Source of the DNA: JAPPHA01 sp965221575
GTDB taxonomy: Bacteria > Pseudomonadota > Alphaproteobacteria > Rhodobacterales > Rhodobacteraceae
NCBI GenBank assembly: GCA_965221575.1
Contig: CBDCSM010000012.1
Location: 496,001-560,000 of the forward strand
Direction of reading: 5' to 3'
DNA length: 64,000 bases
Shown: positions 1 through 9,231 of the stretch, one piece after another
How positions within the stretch are numbered: the first letter of the stretch is position 1
How the letters are laid out: every line of letters starts with the position of its first letter
Program-made: the position numbers and the translations under genes
The notes under the pieces: generated by a model
What the model was told of the DNA's origin: nothing
Databases searched by the model: none
What the model saw: the letters and a program-made list of their open reading frames with translations, nothing else

Positions 1-1
1 G

Positions 2-217
2 GTTCGCGCCATCGGCGGAGCAATGGATCGCCAATCCCTGCAAGATGCGCTCGGACTCAAGGCCGAAAAAAACTTTCGCCTACTCTATCTGCGTCCTGCC
101 ATCGAAGCGGGGTGGCTGGAAATGACCATCCCGGACCGACCCCGCAGCAGAAAGCAGAAGTATCGCCTGACGAACAGCGGGCGGGAGTTACAGGATCGCT
201 TGAAACGGACGCGATGA
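2..217 (+). CDS. C-terminal fragment of a winged-helix protein (Fic / AlbA-type regulator)
   Basis: The reading frame is open at the left edge of the window, so only the last 71 or so residues are present. The visible part has the pattern seen at the C-terminus of Fic-family and AlbA_2/RecG-like regulators: a helix with LGLK, then a segment ending EMTIPD, then KYRLT close to the end. In those families this is a winged-helix DNA-binding tail. An ATG lies at position 23, but the frame continues upstream without a stop, so that ATG is probably internal. The catalytic or effector domain lies outside the window, so Fic and AlbA types cannot be told apart here. The family call is from memory of the tail motif. 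Confidence 0.5.
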   Translation, partial: VRAIGGAMDRQSLQDALGLKAEKNFRLLYLRPAIEAGWLEMTIPDRPRSRKQKYRLTNSGRELQDRLKRTR

Positions 218-608
218 ATCTTTCGCCTCATGTCGATGAATCCCTCGTTCAGGGGACGACTTCAGACTGTCTCGAGCGACGGCCGGGTTAGGCTATCGGT
301 CTATGCCTGAACCACTGGGACGTTTGGATCGGTGGGGATGCTTTGGCAGACCGGTAAACGAGAAGCCGAGTTCGTTCGCGATCTCTTGGAACCCCCTGGA
401 ATCTGCGATCCCGGCTTGCCTGGCGACAATGCCTGCGAAATCGTCCAGATGAGCGTGTTGTGAAATTAATGCTTCCTACCAACCCCGGAAACGATGGCTC
501 TTTACGCAGTGACCTGAAGGTTTCGTATGGGAGTTTACATAGGGACATGCAAACCTGGCATCGGGTCATGACCGTCTCGATATCTGCCTTGATTGAAAGG
601 GAAATTAC
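218..608. other. Intergenic region upstream of rnd, with a possible coding remnant
   Basis: No intact gene is visible over 391 bases. On the minus strand, positions 475 down to 293 read as about 60 residues with protein-like composition, including GFQEIANELGFSF, ending at a stop at 295-293. The frame has no start codon and is closed upstream by a stop. It may be a remnant of a lost gene, but no family was recognised. The last part of the region must hold the rnd translation signals. Confidence 0.3.
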
Positions 609-1790
609 GTGACGCTCATTCGGACAACTGACCGGCTCGCAGAATTCTGCAAGTCCTGTTCGCATTATCCATATGTCGCTGTCGATACGGAATTCATGCG
701 CGATAAGACTTATTTCTCCCAACTTTGCCTTGTCCAGATCGCGGCACCAGGTCAGGGACAAGGACTGGTTGCGGCCGTCGACACCCTGGCTGAACACCTT
801 TCGCTGGATCCGATCTACGAGTTGTTTGAAAATCCGGGCGTGACGAAAGTCTTTCATTCCGCACGCCAGGACCTGGAGATTTTCTACCTCGACCGTAAGA
901 TATTCCCGCAGCCGTTCTTTGACACTCAAATCGCGGCAATGGCGTGCGGCTTCGCCGAGCAGGTCAGTTACGAGGCCTTGGTCCGCTCGATCGTCAAGCG
1001 GCCTCTCGACAAGTCACGGCAATTTTCCGCATGGAACAGGCGGCCTCTCACGAGACGGCAACTGGACTACGCGCTTAGTGACGTGATCCATCTCCGCGTG
1101 ATCTACGAGCACCTGGTTGCCGAACTGACTAGGCTTGACCGTGTTAAGTGGCTGGACGAGGAATTCGCGGAATTACTCAGGCCCGAACTTTACGCGATTG
1201 ATCCCGAAAACGCCTGGAAGAGGTTGAAAACGAGAAATGTCTCGGCAAGTTACATGGCGGCAGTTCGTCAAATCGCGCGATTCCGCGAGGAAATCGCTCA
1301 GCGGCGGAATGTTCCGAGGAACCGGGTCTTGAGCGACAAGGCCATTGCCGAGCTTTCGTCGGCCCGGCCCACGGATCTTTCCGCGCTGGAAAAATGCCGG
1401 CTACTGCCGGGTCACCTGAAGAGTGGGAGCTTTGCACAGGGATTGATCAAGGCCGTTCGCCGGGCCCAGTCCTTGCCGGCCGGGGATTTGCCTGCCCGGA
1501 CGCCGGCCAAAAAACCGGCGATCGCGAATCACGGATTCCTCGATCTGTTGCGGGCCCTCTTGAAGGCCAATGCCATGAAGGCGGGGGTGGCACCGTCACT
1601 GATCGCAACGACTGCGGAACTCGAAAGGATCGCCGCGGGCGAGACGTGTCGCCGCGTTTTCACTGGCTGGAGGTACGAAATATTTGGCCGTGACGCCCTG
1701 CAACTGTCGAAAGGGGAGATTGCGCTCAAGTGGGAAAAGGACGGCGTGGGAGTCGTCGCGACCGGAATCGAGAAATTTTCGTCCGGCTGA
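609..1790 (+). CDS. rnd: Ribonuclease D
   Basis: 393 residues, the usual size of alphaproteobacterial RNase D, a 3'-5' exoribonuclease that trims tRNA and other small RNA 3' ends in the cytoplasm. The DEDDy exonuclease motifs are all present: Exo I V-D-T-E (Asp26, Glu28), Exo II around Asp88 in HSARQDLEIF, and Exo III Tyr154-x3-Asp158 in DYALSDVIHL. A C-terminal HRDC-type helical region follows from about residue 205. The start is a GTG at 609, preceded by an AAAGGGA ribosome binding site. It stands alone and converges on the lipoprotein gene that follows. Confidence 0.95.
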   Translation: MTLIRTTDRLAEFCKSCSHYPYVAVDTEFMRDKTYFSQLCLVQIAAPGQGQGLVAAVDTLAEHLSLDPIYELFENPGVTKVFHSARQDLEIFYLDRKIFPQPFFDTQIAAMACGFAEQVSYEALVRSIVKRPLDKSRQFSAWNRRPLTRRQLDYALSDVIHLRVIYEHLVAELTRLDRVKWLDEEFAELLRPELYAIDPENAWKRLKTRNVSASYMAAVRQIARFREEIAQRRNVPRNRVLSDKAIAELSSARPTDLSALEKCRLLPGHLKSGSFAQGLIKAVRRAQSLPAGDLPARTPAKKPAIANHGFLDLLRALLKANAMKAGVAPSLIATTAELERIAAGETCRRVFTGWRYEIFGRDALQLSKGEIALKWEKDGVGVVATGIEKFSSG

Positions 1791-1818
1791 CCTGAACTTG
1801 GGGCCTGATGTGCTCCTG

Positions 1819-2385
1819 TCAGATCGTGAGGTCAATCGTATTCTGTTTTCCGATCACCCGTATCCGATCGTTCCTGTTGAGTGTGCTATTGGGGATGAAC
1901 GTTGCAATCGAGAGATCAACCGGCGCGTTGCCCGCGGGTTGGGAAGCTTGCGCATCGGGACCCGGCATGAGCCCCCGGACTTCGTAAACAAGTGTTTCCC
2001 GTTCACCGTTTCGCCCCCTTGCTTCCATGACTCTATGGAGGCGGACGGAATGAAAACCCGGAATTCCGGACTTCGCATTCACCAAAAGGATCGATCCCGA
2101 TGTTGTCGGTTCGAGGCTTGCCGTGACGACCAGGTCCGCAAGCCTTCCGGAATCCTGGCCACCAGCGAGACCATCATCCGCTGCAGTTTCACCGACCATC
2201 TGCCGGTCTTCCGAAGCTGGCTGCTCTTCGTCGGAACCGAACCAGTCCATGGGATTGTACCATGAAGAACCGCCGCCTCCACTACAGGCAGCAAAGGTAA
2301 AGGCTATGGATAGGGCGCCCAGTATTCTCAGGACTGACCCAGGATCACGAATTCGACTCCATCCTTCCAAAATACTGTCTCGCAT
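1819..2385 (-). CDS. Putative lipoprotein of unknown function
   Basis: 188 residues. The ATG at 2385 is preferred because AAGGA lies six bases upstream; an in-frame start further out would add 13 residues. A hydrophobic stretch at residues 19-33 ends in a lipobox-like F-A-A-C, with the lipidated Cys at 34, followed by a Gly/Ser-rich linker and an acidic Trp-containing segment. The C-terminal half (about 75-188) is rich in beta-type residues and has no motif I recognise. It converges on rnd with a 28-base gap. A membrane-anchored role is inferred from the lipobox only. Confidence 0.7.
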   Translation of the reverse strand: MRDSILEGWSRIRDPGSVLRILGALSIAFTFAACSGGGGSSWYNPMDWFGSDEEQPASEDRQMVGETAADDGLAGGQDSGRLADLVVTASLEPTTSGSILLVNAKSGIPGFHSVRLHRVMEARGRNGERETLVYEVRGLMPGPDAQASQPAGNAPVDLSIATFIPNSTLNRNDRIRVIGKQNTIDLTI

Positions 2386-2975
2386 GGCGATTCCTTGAAA
2401 AATGAGATAACTGATTGCCGTCACCCGGGTGCCGATGCGCCCGGCAGCGAACCGAGAATACTGTATTTCGCCTCATTCGTCATGGGCGGTTTCCACGAAA
2501 CTTCAACGATCAGGATTTCGATGAAGTCACGCGTCTTCAAAGCCGAAAATCGGTATTTGTCGACAAGGTGATTTTACCGGAGAGACTTGTCACTGCTCCT
2601 CAACGCTTGCCGACTTGCCCGCCAGCCGACATGGTTTCCCGTCCGCTCGAAACTGTCCGGGAGCGGTGCGGGTCGCTCTGCGGAAATATCGTGGTCTCGG
2701 CGGGAATCGCCACGTGAGTCCCCCGCGCCGGCCGCGCTCGCGCTACTCCCGATCGATACGGTTTCAAGCTTCGGAACGGGAATTTCGCGATCAGTGCACC
2801 GGCGGAAGTTCCCAAGCAGCCAGGTTACGCGGATTCGACGAGGTCAGTTCACAGGACCGGGTGAATTGTGTACAACGCGGCACGGGCTTGATCGGGCGGG
2901 CGCTTGGTGACGAAATCTGGTGCGTTTCCCGAACGGACCAACTAAAGACCGGCTCTTGTTGGGGAGTCGCCTTCC
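2386..2975. other. Gene-free interval between the lipoprotein gene and sufE
   Basis: About 590 bases between divergent genes. Several overlapping short frames exist on both strands, but none has a recognisable domain or a ribosome binding site. Promoters for the lipoprotein gene (leftward) and sufE (rightward) should lie here, but no convincing -35/-10 pair was picked out. Confidence 0.4.
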
Positions 2976-3398
2976 ATGCAGGAATCTTTCGATGACATCG
3001 TCGAGACATTCGCCTTTCTCGATGACTGGCAGGAGCGCTACGGTTACATTATCGAGCTCGGACGCGCGATGCCTCCGCTCGACGACTCGTTTCGAATTGC
3101 GGAAACCAAGGTAGACGGATGCGCATCCCAGGTCTGGATTGTGCCTCGAATTGAAGGTATCGGCGATTCGGCCCGTTTCTTTTTCGACGGAGATTCTGAT
3201 GCAATGATCGTTCGCGGACTGATTGCCATTCTGAAATCCTACTATTGCGGCTGCAAGCTGAATGAAATCGCCTGCCTCGATGCACTCGGTGCGTTTGCGC
3301 GCATTGAACTTGACCAGCACCTGACGTCGCAACGCTCGAATGGATTACGCTCGATGATCGCGAGAATTCAGTCGTTCGGCCGTGAACATGTTGCGTGA
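2976..3398 (+). CDS. sufE: Cysteine desulfuration protein SufE
   Basis: 140 residues, the normal SufE length. SufE accepts persulfide sulfur from the cysteine desulfurase SufS and passes it on to Fe-S cluster assembly. The catalytic cysteine is Cys49 in the hallmark VDGCASQVW, and the domain spans the whole protein. A GGGGAG ribosome binding site lies about ten bases before the ATG. No suf operon surrounds it, so sufBCDS must be elsewhere. Solitary sufE genes are common in alphaproteobacteria. Confidence 0.95.
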   Translation: MQESFDDIVETFAFLDDWQERYGYIIELGRAMPPLDDSFRIAETKVDGCASQVWIVPRIEGIGDSARFFFDGDSDAMIVRGLIAILKSYYCGCKLNEIACLDALGAFARIELDQHLTSQRSNGLRSMIARIQSFGREHVA

Positions 3399-3549
3399 AA
3401 CGGAATTCTTGCATTCGAGTCAGGACCAAACGGTGGGGGAAGTGGATGATCCTGGAGTCAGATTGCGAGGCTGATCCGTACGGGTGGCGCGGGTGAGCTC
3501 TTGCGCGCGGTTCCAGTCTTCTGGTCGATTTGATGTGGGCTGATTCGGC

Positions 3550-4629
3550 ATGTCTCAATTTCCAAATCCGATTTCCCGTGTGCTCCAGGACCGGGATTGG
3601 TTGCTCGCCGACGGTGCGACCGGCACCAGCCTGTTCAACATGGGCCTCGTGTCCGGCGACGCGCCCGAGTTTTGGAACGAGAATCATCCCGATCGAATTC
3701 GCGCCCTCTATCAGGGTTCGGTCAATGTCGGCGTCGACCTGTTCCTGACGAACAGCTTTGGCTCGAATTCCGCGAGGCTTCGCCTGCATGGAGCTCAATC
3801 AAGAGCAAGGGAGCTTTCGAGGATCTCGGCCGAGATTGCCCGTGAAGTCGCCGACTGTGCCGGAAGAAAAGTGATCGTTGCCGGTTCGATGGGTCCAACC
3901 GGAGAACTCATCGAGCCTCTTGGCCAACTTTCGTTCTCTTCGGCAGTGGAAATTCTTGCCGAGCAGGCGGACGGTTTGGTCGCTGGCGGAGTTGACCTGA
4001 TCTGGGTCGAAACGATGTCGGCCCTCGAGGAATTGGCGGCGGCCAGGGACGCGATCAGCGCAACAGGTGCACCGTGGTGCGCAACGATGAGTTTTGATAC
4101 GGCCGGTCGCACGATGATGGGAGTCACTGAAGCCGATCTCGTCTCCGCGATCCACGGAAGTGACCCGTTGCCACTGGCTGCGGGGGCCAATTGCGGTTTG
4201 GGAGCTCCGGATCTCTTGCGAACCGTCCTCGGATTCGTCGATGCGGGAATGACATGCCCGATTATCGCCAAGGCCAATGCCGGAATTCCGAGATTCCGTC
4301 ACGGAAAGATCCGATATGATGCATCTGTGGAAACAATGGCAAACTATGCTGTACTGGCCCGTGACTGTGGCGCCTCCATTATTGGCGGCTGTTGCGGAAC
4401 CACGGCTACTCACCTTGATGCGATGCGTGTCGCTCTTGAAAGAACCGGCCGAAGTGAAAGGCCAGGACTCGAAAAGATAACGAGCCAGCTCGGTGAATTT
4501 GTTGGCCGGCTCCCAGAGGCTCCCGTGGATGCCGACCAGATGAAGTCGGAACGCATGGTCAGGAAACGAAAACGAAAACGTCGATCCGAAATAGTTGACC
4601 GTCAAGTGACCGACGATATGTCGAATTGA
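3550..4629 (+). CDS. Homocysteine S-methyltransferase domain protein (betaine-homocysteine or split MetH type)
   Basis: 359 residues of the PF02574 family, which transfers a methyl group to homocysteine to give methionine. The N-terminal LADGATGT motif and the Zn-ligand cysteines are visible: one Cys in GANCGLG and the pair in GGCCGTT. The C-terminus has a basic, probably disordered tail after about residue 335. The neighbours decide its likely role: a corrinoid protein starts about 100 bases downstream and a DUF1638 protein follows. It may act as the homocysteine half of a split cobalamin methionine synthase, with the corrinoid protein as methyl carrier. Direct betaine use (BHMT, Bmt) is the alternative and sequence alone does not settle it. 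Confidence 0.85.
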   Translation: MSQFPNPISRVLQDRDWLLADGATGTSLFNMGLVSGDAPEFWNENHPDRIRALYQGSVNVGVDLFLTNSFGSNSARLRLHGAQSRARELSRISAEIAREVADCAGRKVIVAGSMGPTGELIEPLGQLSFSSAVEILAEQADGLVAGGVDLIWVETMSALEELAAARDAISATGAPWCATMSFDTAGRTMMGVTEADLVSAIHGSDPLPLAAGANCGLGAPDLLRTVLGFVDAGMTCPIIAKANAGIPRFRHGKIRYDASVETMANYAVLARDCGASIIGGCCGTTATHLDAMRVALERTGRSERPGLEKITSQLGEFVGRLPEAPVDADQMKSERMVRKRKRKRRSEIVDRQVTDDMSN

Positions 4630-4730
4630 AGCGGAACCCGGTCGCATTCAGAACATGGCCGACTTCCAAATGATGAAGATTTCGTGCACAAGGTGACGTC
4701 TGCATCACCAAAGGGCAGTTGAGGGCAGCA

Positions 4731-5462
4731 ATGTCGGAATATGACGAAGAAGACGACATCATCCTGTCGGAGTTACCGGATGATGAACTCGTTCCGCAGA
4801 TGCACGATGACCTGTATGACGGTCTCAAAGAAGAAATCGAGGAAGGAGTCAGAATTCTTCTGGGCCGCGGATGGGCGCCGTACAAGGTCCTGACCGAAGC
4901 GCTCGTCGAAGGCATGAGGATCGTCGGAATAGACTTCCGCGACGGGGTTCTGTTCGTCCCTGAAGTCCTGTTGGCGGCCAACGCGATGAAAGCGGGAATG
5001 GCTATCCTCAAGCCATTGTTGGCGGAGACCGGCGCGCCGCGCGTCGGAAAGATGGTCATTGGAACCGTCAAGGGCGACATCCACGATATCGGGAAGAATC
5101 TCGTGACCATGATGATGGAGGGTGCGGGATTTGAAGTTCAGGACCTGGGAATCAATAACCCGGTGGAAAACTACATTGAGGCGCTGGAAGCCGGTGAAGT
5201 CGACATTTTGGGGATGTCAGCCCTGTTGACGACGACGATGCCGTACATGAAGGTAGTCATCGATACGATGGTCGAAAAGGGCATGAGGGACGAGTACGTC
5301 GTCCTTGTCGGAGGCGCACCGCTTAACGAGGAGTTCGGCAAAGCGATCGGGGCTGACGCATATTGCAGGGACGCGGCCGTCGCTGTCGAGACCGCAAAAG
5401 AGTTCATGACCAGAAAGCACAATCAGTTGATTGCCGCCGCGAAGAGCGATGGAAACGGATGA
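4731..5462 (+). CDS. Corrinoid (methylcobalamin) carrier protein
   Basis: 243 residues with the B12-binding architecture of MetH and MtbC: a helical cap domain at about 30-100, then a Rossmann-like cobalamin domain. The cobalt-ligand motif D-x-H-x-x-G is present as Asp116, His118 and Gly121 in GDIHDIGKN. GTVKGDIHDIG and the later VGGAP loop complete the B12 fold. ATG 4731 is chosen because GAGGG sits six bases before it. It would shuttle a methyl group between a pterin or methylamine donor and homocysteine. It overlaps the DUF1638 gene by 14 bases, which suggests co-translation. The pterin-binding and reactivation domains of MetH are not in this window. Confidence 0.9.
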   Translation: MSEYDEEDDIILSELPDDELVPQMHDDLYDGLKEEIEEGVRILLGRGWAPYKVLTEALVEGMRIVGIDFRDGVLFVPEVLLAANAMKAGMAILKPLLAETGAPRVGKMVIGTVKGDIHDIGKNLVTMMMEGAGFEVQDLGINNPVENYIEALEAGEVDILGMSALLTTTMPYMKVVIDTMVEKGMRDEYVVLVGGAPLNEEFGKAIGADAYCRDAAVAVETAKEFMTRKHNQLIAAAKSDGNG

Positions 5463-6120
5463 CGTCACGCTCGCGCGGTCGGAGGCCAGTTCATCAACTG
5501 GCCAGGCTGGACGGATCCTGGTCATTGCCTGTGGGGCGCTTGCGCGGGAAATTCTCGAGCTGATCGAACGAAACGGATGGGCGCATATCGAGCTCAGGTG
5601 CCTTCCCGCCAAGCTTCATCTTCGTCCGGAACTCATCACGGAAGCGGTCACGTCTGCCGTTCTGGAAGGCAGACGGTCCTACGACGACATTTTCGTGGCG
5701 TATGCGGACTGCGGCACCGGTGGCCGACTGGAAAAACGATGCCGGGAACTCGGTGTCACGATGATCGCCGGACCGCACTGTTACAGTTTTTTTGAAGGGA
5801 ACGACGCGTTTCTGGCACGCGGTGAAGACGAGATGTCGGCATTTTACCTGACCGACTTCCTGGTGCGGCAATTCGATGCGTTTGTCTGGAAACCGCTGGG
5901 CCTTGACCGCCATCCGGAGCTGAGGGACCAGTACTTTGGAAATTACAAAAAGCTGGTCTACCAGTCTCAGAAGGAAGATATGGACTTGCAGGCAAAGGCG
6001 AGAGACTGTGCGGAGCGCCTTGACCTGGTCTACGAGTATCGGTTTACCGGGTTTGGGGACCTGGAGAATTCGCTATCAGATTTCATGACGCGAACGCGGC
6101 ACGGGGCGCGACCGCGATAG
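5449..6120 (+). CDS. DUF1638 family protein
   Basis: 223 residues of the DUF1638 family. The visible pattern is VIACGALAREI near the N-terminus and YADCGTGG and GPHCYSFF in the middle, giving conserved cysteines that could bind a metal or cofactor. The family repeatedly sits beside corrinoid methyltransferases. In Rhodobacterales, as I recall, genetics links it to methionine synthesis with a split MetH. Its biochemical activity is not established. The gene starts inside the end of the corrinoid gene and converges on dctD six bases further on. Confidence 0.85.
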   Translation: METDDVTLARSEASSSTGQAGRILVIACGALAREILELIERNGWAHIELRCLPAKLHLRPELITEAVTSAVLEGRRSYDDIFVAYADCGTGGRLEKRCRELGVTMIAGPHCYSFFEGNDAFLARGEDEMSAFYLTDFLVRQFDAFVWKPLGLDRHPELRDQYFGNYKKLVYQSQKEDMDLQAKARDCAERLDLVYEYRFTGFGDLENSLSDFMTRTRHGARPR

Positions 6121-6126
6121 GCGAAC

Positions 6127-7473
6127 TCATGACTCGCCCCTGTCCTGGTAGTCGGATCGTTTCAACCTGTATTTTGCCAACTTGTCATTCAATGTCCGCC
6201 TGGGAATTGACAAGTCTTTAGCAACCTCAGCGACCGACCCGTTATTTTGCCTCATTGAGATTTCAATCAACATGTGCTCGAACGCGTCGAGTTGTTGCCT
6301 GAGTGACCCGACTCCTCTCGATTTTGTGTGCGTGATCGAAGGCTCGCCGGGCGACAGGAGTTCAGCAAGCGAAAAGTTCCCGCGACGGTTGCTCAAGACC
6401 GCCCTCTCGGCAACTTGAATCAGTTGGCGGACGTTTCCGGGAAAGTCGGAGTTGAGAAGCAGTATAGCATCGTCGGGCGTAACGGTCGGTGGCATACAGC
6501 CGTAATCTTCCGAAAACATGCACGTAAATCGGTTGAACAGGGGAAGAATGTCTTCGGACCTTTCGCGCAATGGCGGAACACTGATCCTGACTCTGGCAAC
6601 ACGATCGATCAGATCCTGACGAATCGGCCAGTTCGTGGAATTCTGTTCGGATTGGTGGTTGGAAACGGCAATAATTCTGAAAGGGGCATGGTCACGGAAC
6701 TTCGTTTCTTCAATCCGTTGCACCAGGCGAGCCTGCAAGGGTGGCGAAAGGGCAAAGAAGTCCTCCATGCACAAACTCCCGCCGAGTGACTGATCGATCA
6801 GCGGTAACCCCTCATCCATTGGTCCAAAGAGTTGTCGTCCAAGTTCGTCTTCGGCAAATGCGTCGCAGTTGACGAAAATGAACCGTTTGCCCTGACGCGG
6901 TCCGCACGCGTGCAACGCACGTGCGATCGTGCTTTTCCCGGTGCCGATTTCGCCCGTGATCAGGACATGGCCGTCGGCCTGGCTGGCGTCCAGGATTTCC
7001 TCACGAAGTTGACGCATTGCCGAGCTTTCGCCGATCAACCTGTTTTGCAGGTTCGCGATTCCGGAAAGCTCCCGCCTGAGCGCCCGGTTCTCAAGCGTCA
7101 GGCTTCGCGCTTGAGACGCTCTCTTTGCAAGGTCCGCCATCCGGTCAGGGTCGAATGGTTTTTCGAGGAAATCGTAAGCGCCCAGCTGCATTGCCTCGAC
7201 CGCGAGTTTGACCTTGCCGTACCCGGTTATCATGATCACCGGCAATTGGGGGTCGATCATCTGAATGCGTCTGAGGAAACCGAGTCCGTCGATTCCAGGT
7301 AGCATGACGTCGGAAATCACGATGCCGGGGTAGTCGGCGTCGATGTCCTGCAAAGCCTGTTCAGCGCTCTCATAGGTTCTTGGCATATAGCCAGACAGTT
7401 CAAGCCACTGCCGGAGTGATTCCCTGACGTCGAATTTATCGTCGACGATCGTTACCGCCATCTGTTCAGACAT
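6127..7473 (-). CDS. dctD: DctD-like response regulator lacking the sigma-54 loop
   Basis: 448 residues: receiver domain (1-120, phospho-acceptor Asp55, conserved Lys105), a linker, an AAA+ domain (about 145-370) and a C-terminal Fis-type helix-turn-helix (about 405-445). Walker A is GEIGTGKS at 174-181. Where NtrC-family activators carry GAFTGA, this protein reads through LFGPMDEGLPLIDQ, so the sigma-54 contact loop is absent. The Walker B region reads LCMED instead of the usual hhhDE order. It pairs with the upstream dctB kinase gene, three bases away, and should respond to C4-dicarboxylates. It probably regulates without sigma-54, as NtrC does in Rhodobacter. Confidence 0.9.
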   Translation of the reverse strand: MSEQMAVTIVDDKFDVRESLRQWLELSGYMPRTYESAEQALQDIDADYPGIVISDVMLPGIDGLGFLRRIQMIDPQLPVIMITGYGKVKLAVEAMQLGAYDFLEKPFDPDRMADLAKRASQARSLTLENRALRRELSGIANLQNRLIGESSAMRQLREEILDASQADGHVLITGEIGTGKSTIARALHACGPRQGKRFIFVNCDAFAEDELGRQLFGPMDEGLPLIDQSLGGSLCMEDFFALSPPLQARLVQRIEETKFRDHAPFRIIAVSNHQSEQNSTNWPIRQDLIDRVARVRISVPPLRERSEDILPLFNRFTCMFSEDYGCMPPTVTPDDAILLLNSDFPGNVRQLIQVAERAVLSNRRGNFSLAELLSPGEPSITHTKSRGVGSLRQQLDAFEHMLIEISMRQNNGSVAEVAKDLSIPRRTLNDKLAKYRLKRSDYQDRGES

Positions 7474-7476
7474 AGC

Positions 7477-9231
7477 TTACTCCGGGGAAATCGATTGGTT
7501 GGAATGGTTTACAGGTAACCGAAAGTGAAAGACTGCGCCTTGAGGGGTTTCGTTCCCCGCGGTCAGTTCACCACCCAGGTCTTTCGCGATCCCCGAGGAA
7601 ATGGCCAGTCCGAGGCCCAGGCCCTGGGACTTCGCGGTGAAAAACGGAAGGAACGGTTTGTTTAGATCTTCAAGGCCGACACCATTGTCCTTCACCGTCA
7701 AAGTTGCGAATGAATCATCGACATTTAATTTGAGTTCAAGTTGTTTGTCGTCAAAATCGGCCATGGCATCGAGAGAATTCCTGATCAGGTTGACGATGAC
7801 CTGGTCAAGCAGGACGAGATCGCCGGTTACCATGACAGGTTCTTTCGGCACCTCCGTCGTGACCTTGACCCCTGTTTGCTCGATTTCCGCGGTCATCATC
7901 GCCAATGAGGAATTGATTGCGCCGCGAAAGTCCAGTTCGGTTAATCTGTCGGTGTTCTCGCGAGCATGTGCCTTCAACTGATCGATGATATTAGCCATTC
8001 GGACGACGAGACCGTCAAGTTCACCGATCTTTTCGAGCGCGTGCTTCGGGTTGTCCCGATCAAGCAAGGTACGCGAACTTGCCAGGTACGTGCGCATCGC
8101 TGACAGGGGTTGGTTCAATTCGTGGCCGACAACGGCAGACAATTCACCCAGTGCCGCGAGTTTTTCCGACTTTGCAAGGTCCCGGCGAGTCTGCTCCAGA
8201 TCCTTCTCGGTGCGTTTGCGTTCGGTAATTTCCTGTTCGAGTCGGGCATTCAGGAGGCGGAGTTCACGAGACTCGATCTTGAGACGAAATTGTTGCCGAT
8301 GTAGCAACCAGAAGATCAGGCTCGATAACAATATCGCAAAGGCGGTGATTTCAAGGGCCAGGATCTGGTTGATCTTGGCACGGGCTGATGCAAAGTCCGA
8401 GAGCTTGACGAGCCTCCATCCCTGGAAGGGTATCGACGAAGCAACCCGGGCAAACGACTGCCCGCGGAAATGCACGTCAACCGGCGTCTGAAGCAATGCG
8501 CTCAACTTGCGAAATGCCAGCCGAATTCTCGAAACCTGCGTGGAATCTGCCAGAACCCCATCTTCTGTCTTGCCGTGGAATCGGCTTTCCGTAGAAAACA
8601 GTATCGTTCTCGAAGAGTCCGTTGCGAAAATGATCCCTTCCTGGTCCGGAAGTGTTTCGAACAACGATCCGAGGTTGATTTCAACCACGACAACTCCAAC
8701 GGTTTTGTCGTCGTGCTCAATGCGGCGGCTGTAAAAATGCCGTTGAATCCGGTCCTCAAGCATTTCGCTGGAGAACACCGTATCGTCAGAGCGAACCGCG
8801 TTGACAAAAAATGCCCTTTCGTTGTGAATTTCCGTCAATCTTTCACGTTCGGTCGTCGCGACCAGGCGGCCGATGTCGTTCAGCAAGTGGAGGTTTTTTG
8901 AACCGACGGTTTCCTGGTGTTCGAAAAGGTTCACCGACGTACGCGCAAAAGACTTGGTGACGAGGTCTTCAATCAGGTTCGAGTCCCGCGAAAGGTGCAA
9001 CGGCACCAACGACATTCGATTGAGTTCGCTGACGATTTGACCACCAATGACGGCGAGTTGGTGCTCGACTTCATTCCGTGCTGCCTGAATGTACCTGTCG
9101 GAAAGGTACCGGTTGCTCATCCAGATGAATCCCGCAGCAGTCAGAACCAACAGCAGGACCCCGAAACGCATTGTCCACAGTTCGCGGGTGAGTTTCCGAC
9201 CAAGGTGAAAGCTTGCGCTGATGACGTTCAT
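7477..9231 (-). CDS. dctB: C4-dicarboxylate sensor histidine kinase DctB
   Basis: 584 residues. A transmembrane helix at about 22-38, a periplasmic double-PAS (dCACHE) sensor region (about 40-285) and a second helix at about 290-310 are followed by a coiled coil (315-355), the HisKA box with His370 in GHELNQPLSA, and a HATPase domain with the N-box and GLGLGLAISSGIA-type G-box. This is DctB architecture, sensing succinate, malate or fumarate outside the inner membrane and phosphorylating DctD. It is transcribed into dctD. No dctA or dctPQM transporter gene is present in the window. Confidence 0.92.
   Translation of the reverse strand: MNVISASFHLGRKLTRELWTMRFGVLLLVLTAAGFIWMSNRYLSDRYIQAARNEVEHQLAVIGGQIVSELNRMSLVPLHLSRDSNLIEDLVTKSFARTSVNLFEHQETVGSKNLHLLNDIGRLVATTERERLTEIHNERAFFVNAVRSDDTVFSSEMLEDRIQRHFYSRRIEHDDKTVGVVVVEINLGSLFETLPDQEGIIFATDSSRTILFSTESRFHGKTEDGVLADSTQVSRIRLAFRKLSALLQTPVDVHFRGQSFARVASSIPFQGWRLVKLSDFASARAKINQILALEITAFAILLSSLIFWLLHRQQFRLKIESRELRLLNARLEQEITERKRTEKDLEQTRRDLAKSEKLAALGELSAVVGHELNQPLSAMRTYLASSRTLLDRDNPKHALEKIGELDGLVVRMANIIDQLKAHARENTDRLTELDFRGAINSSLAMMTAEIEQTGVKVTTEVPKEPVMVTGDLVLLDQVIVNLIRNSLDAMADFDDKQLELKLNVDDSFATLTVKDNGVGLEDLNKPFLPFFTAKSQGLGLGLAISSGIAKDLGGELTAGNETPQGAVFHFRLPVNHSNQSISPE

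Noticed and set aside
3399..3549. Possible SAM riboswitch before the homocysteine methyltransferase gene
   Set aside because: No conserved SAM-II core (such as the GCUAAA element) could be found in the 150 bases.
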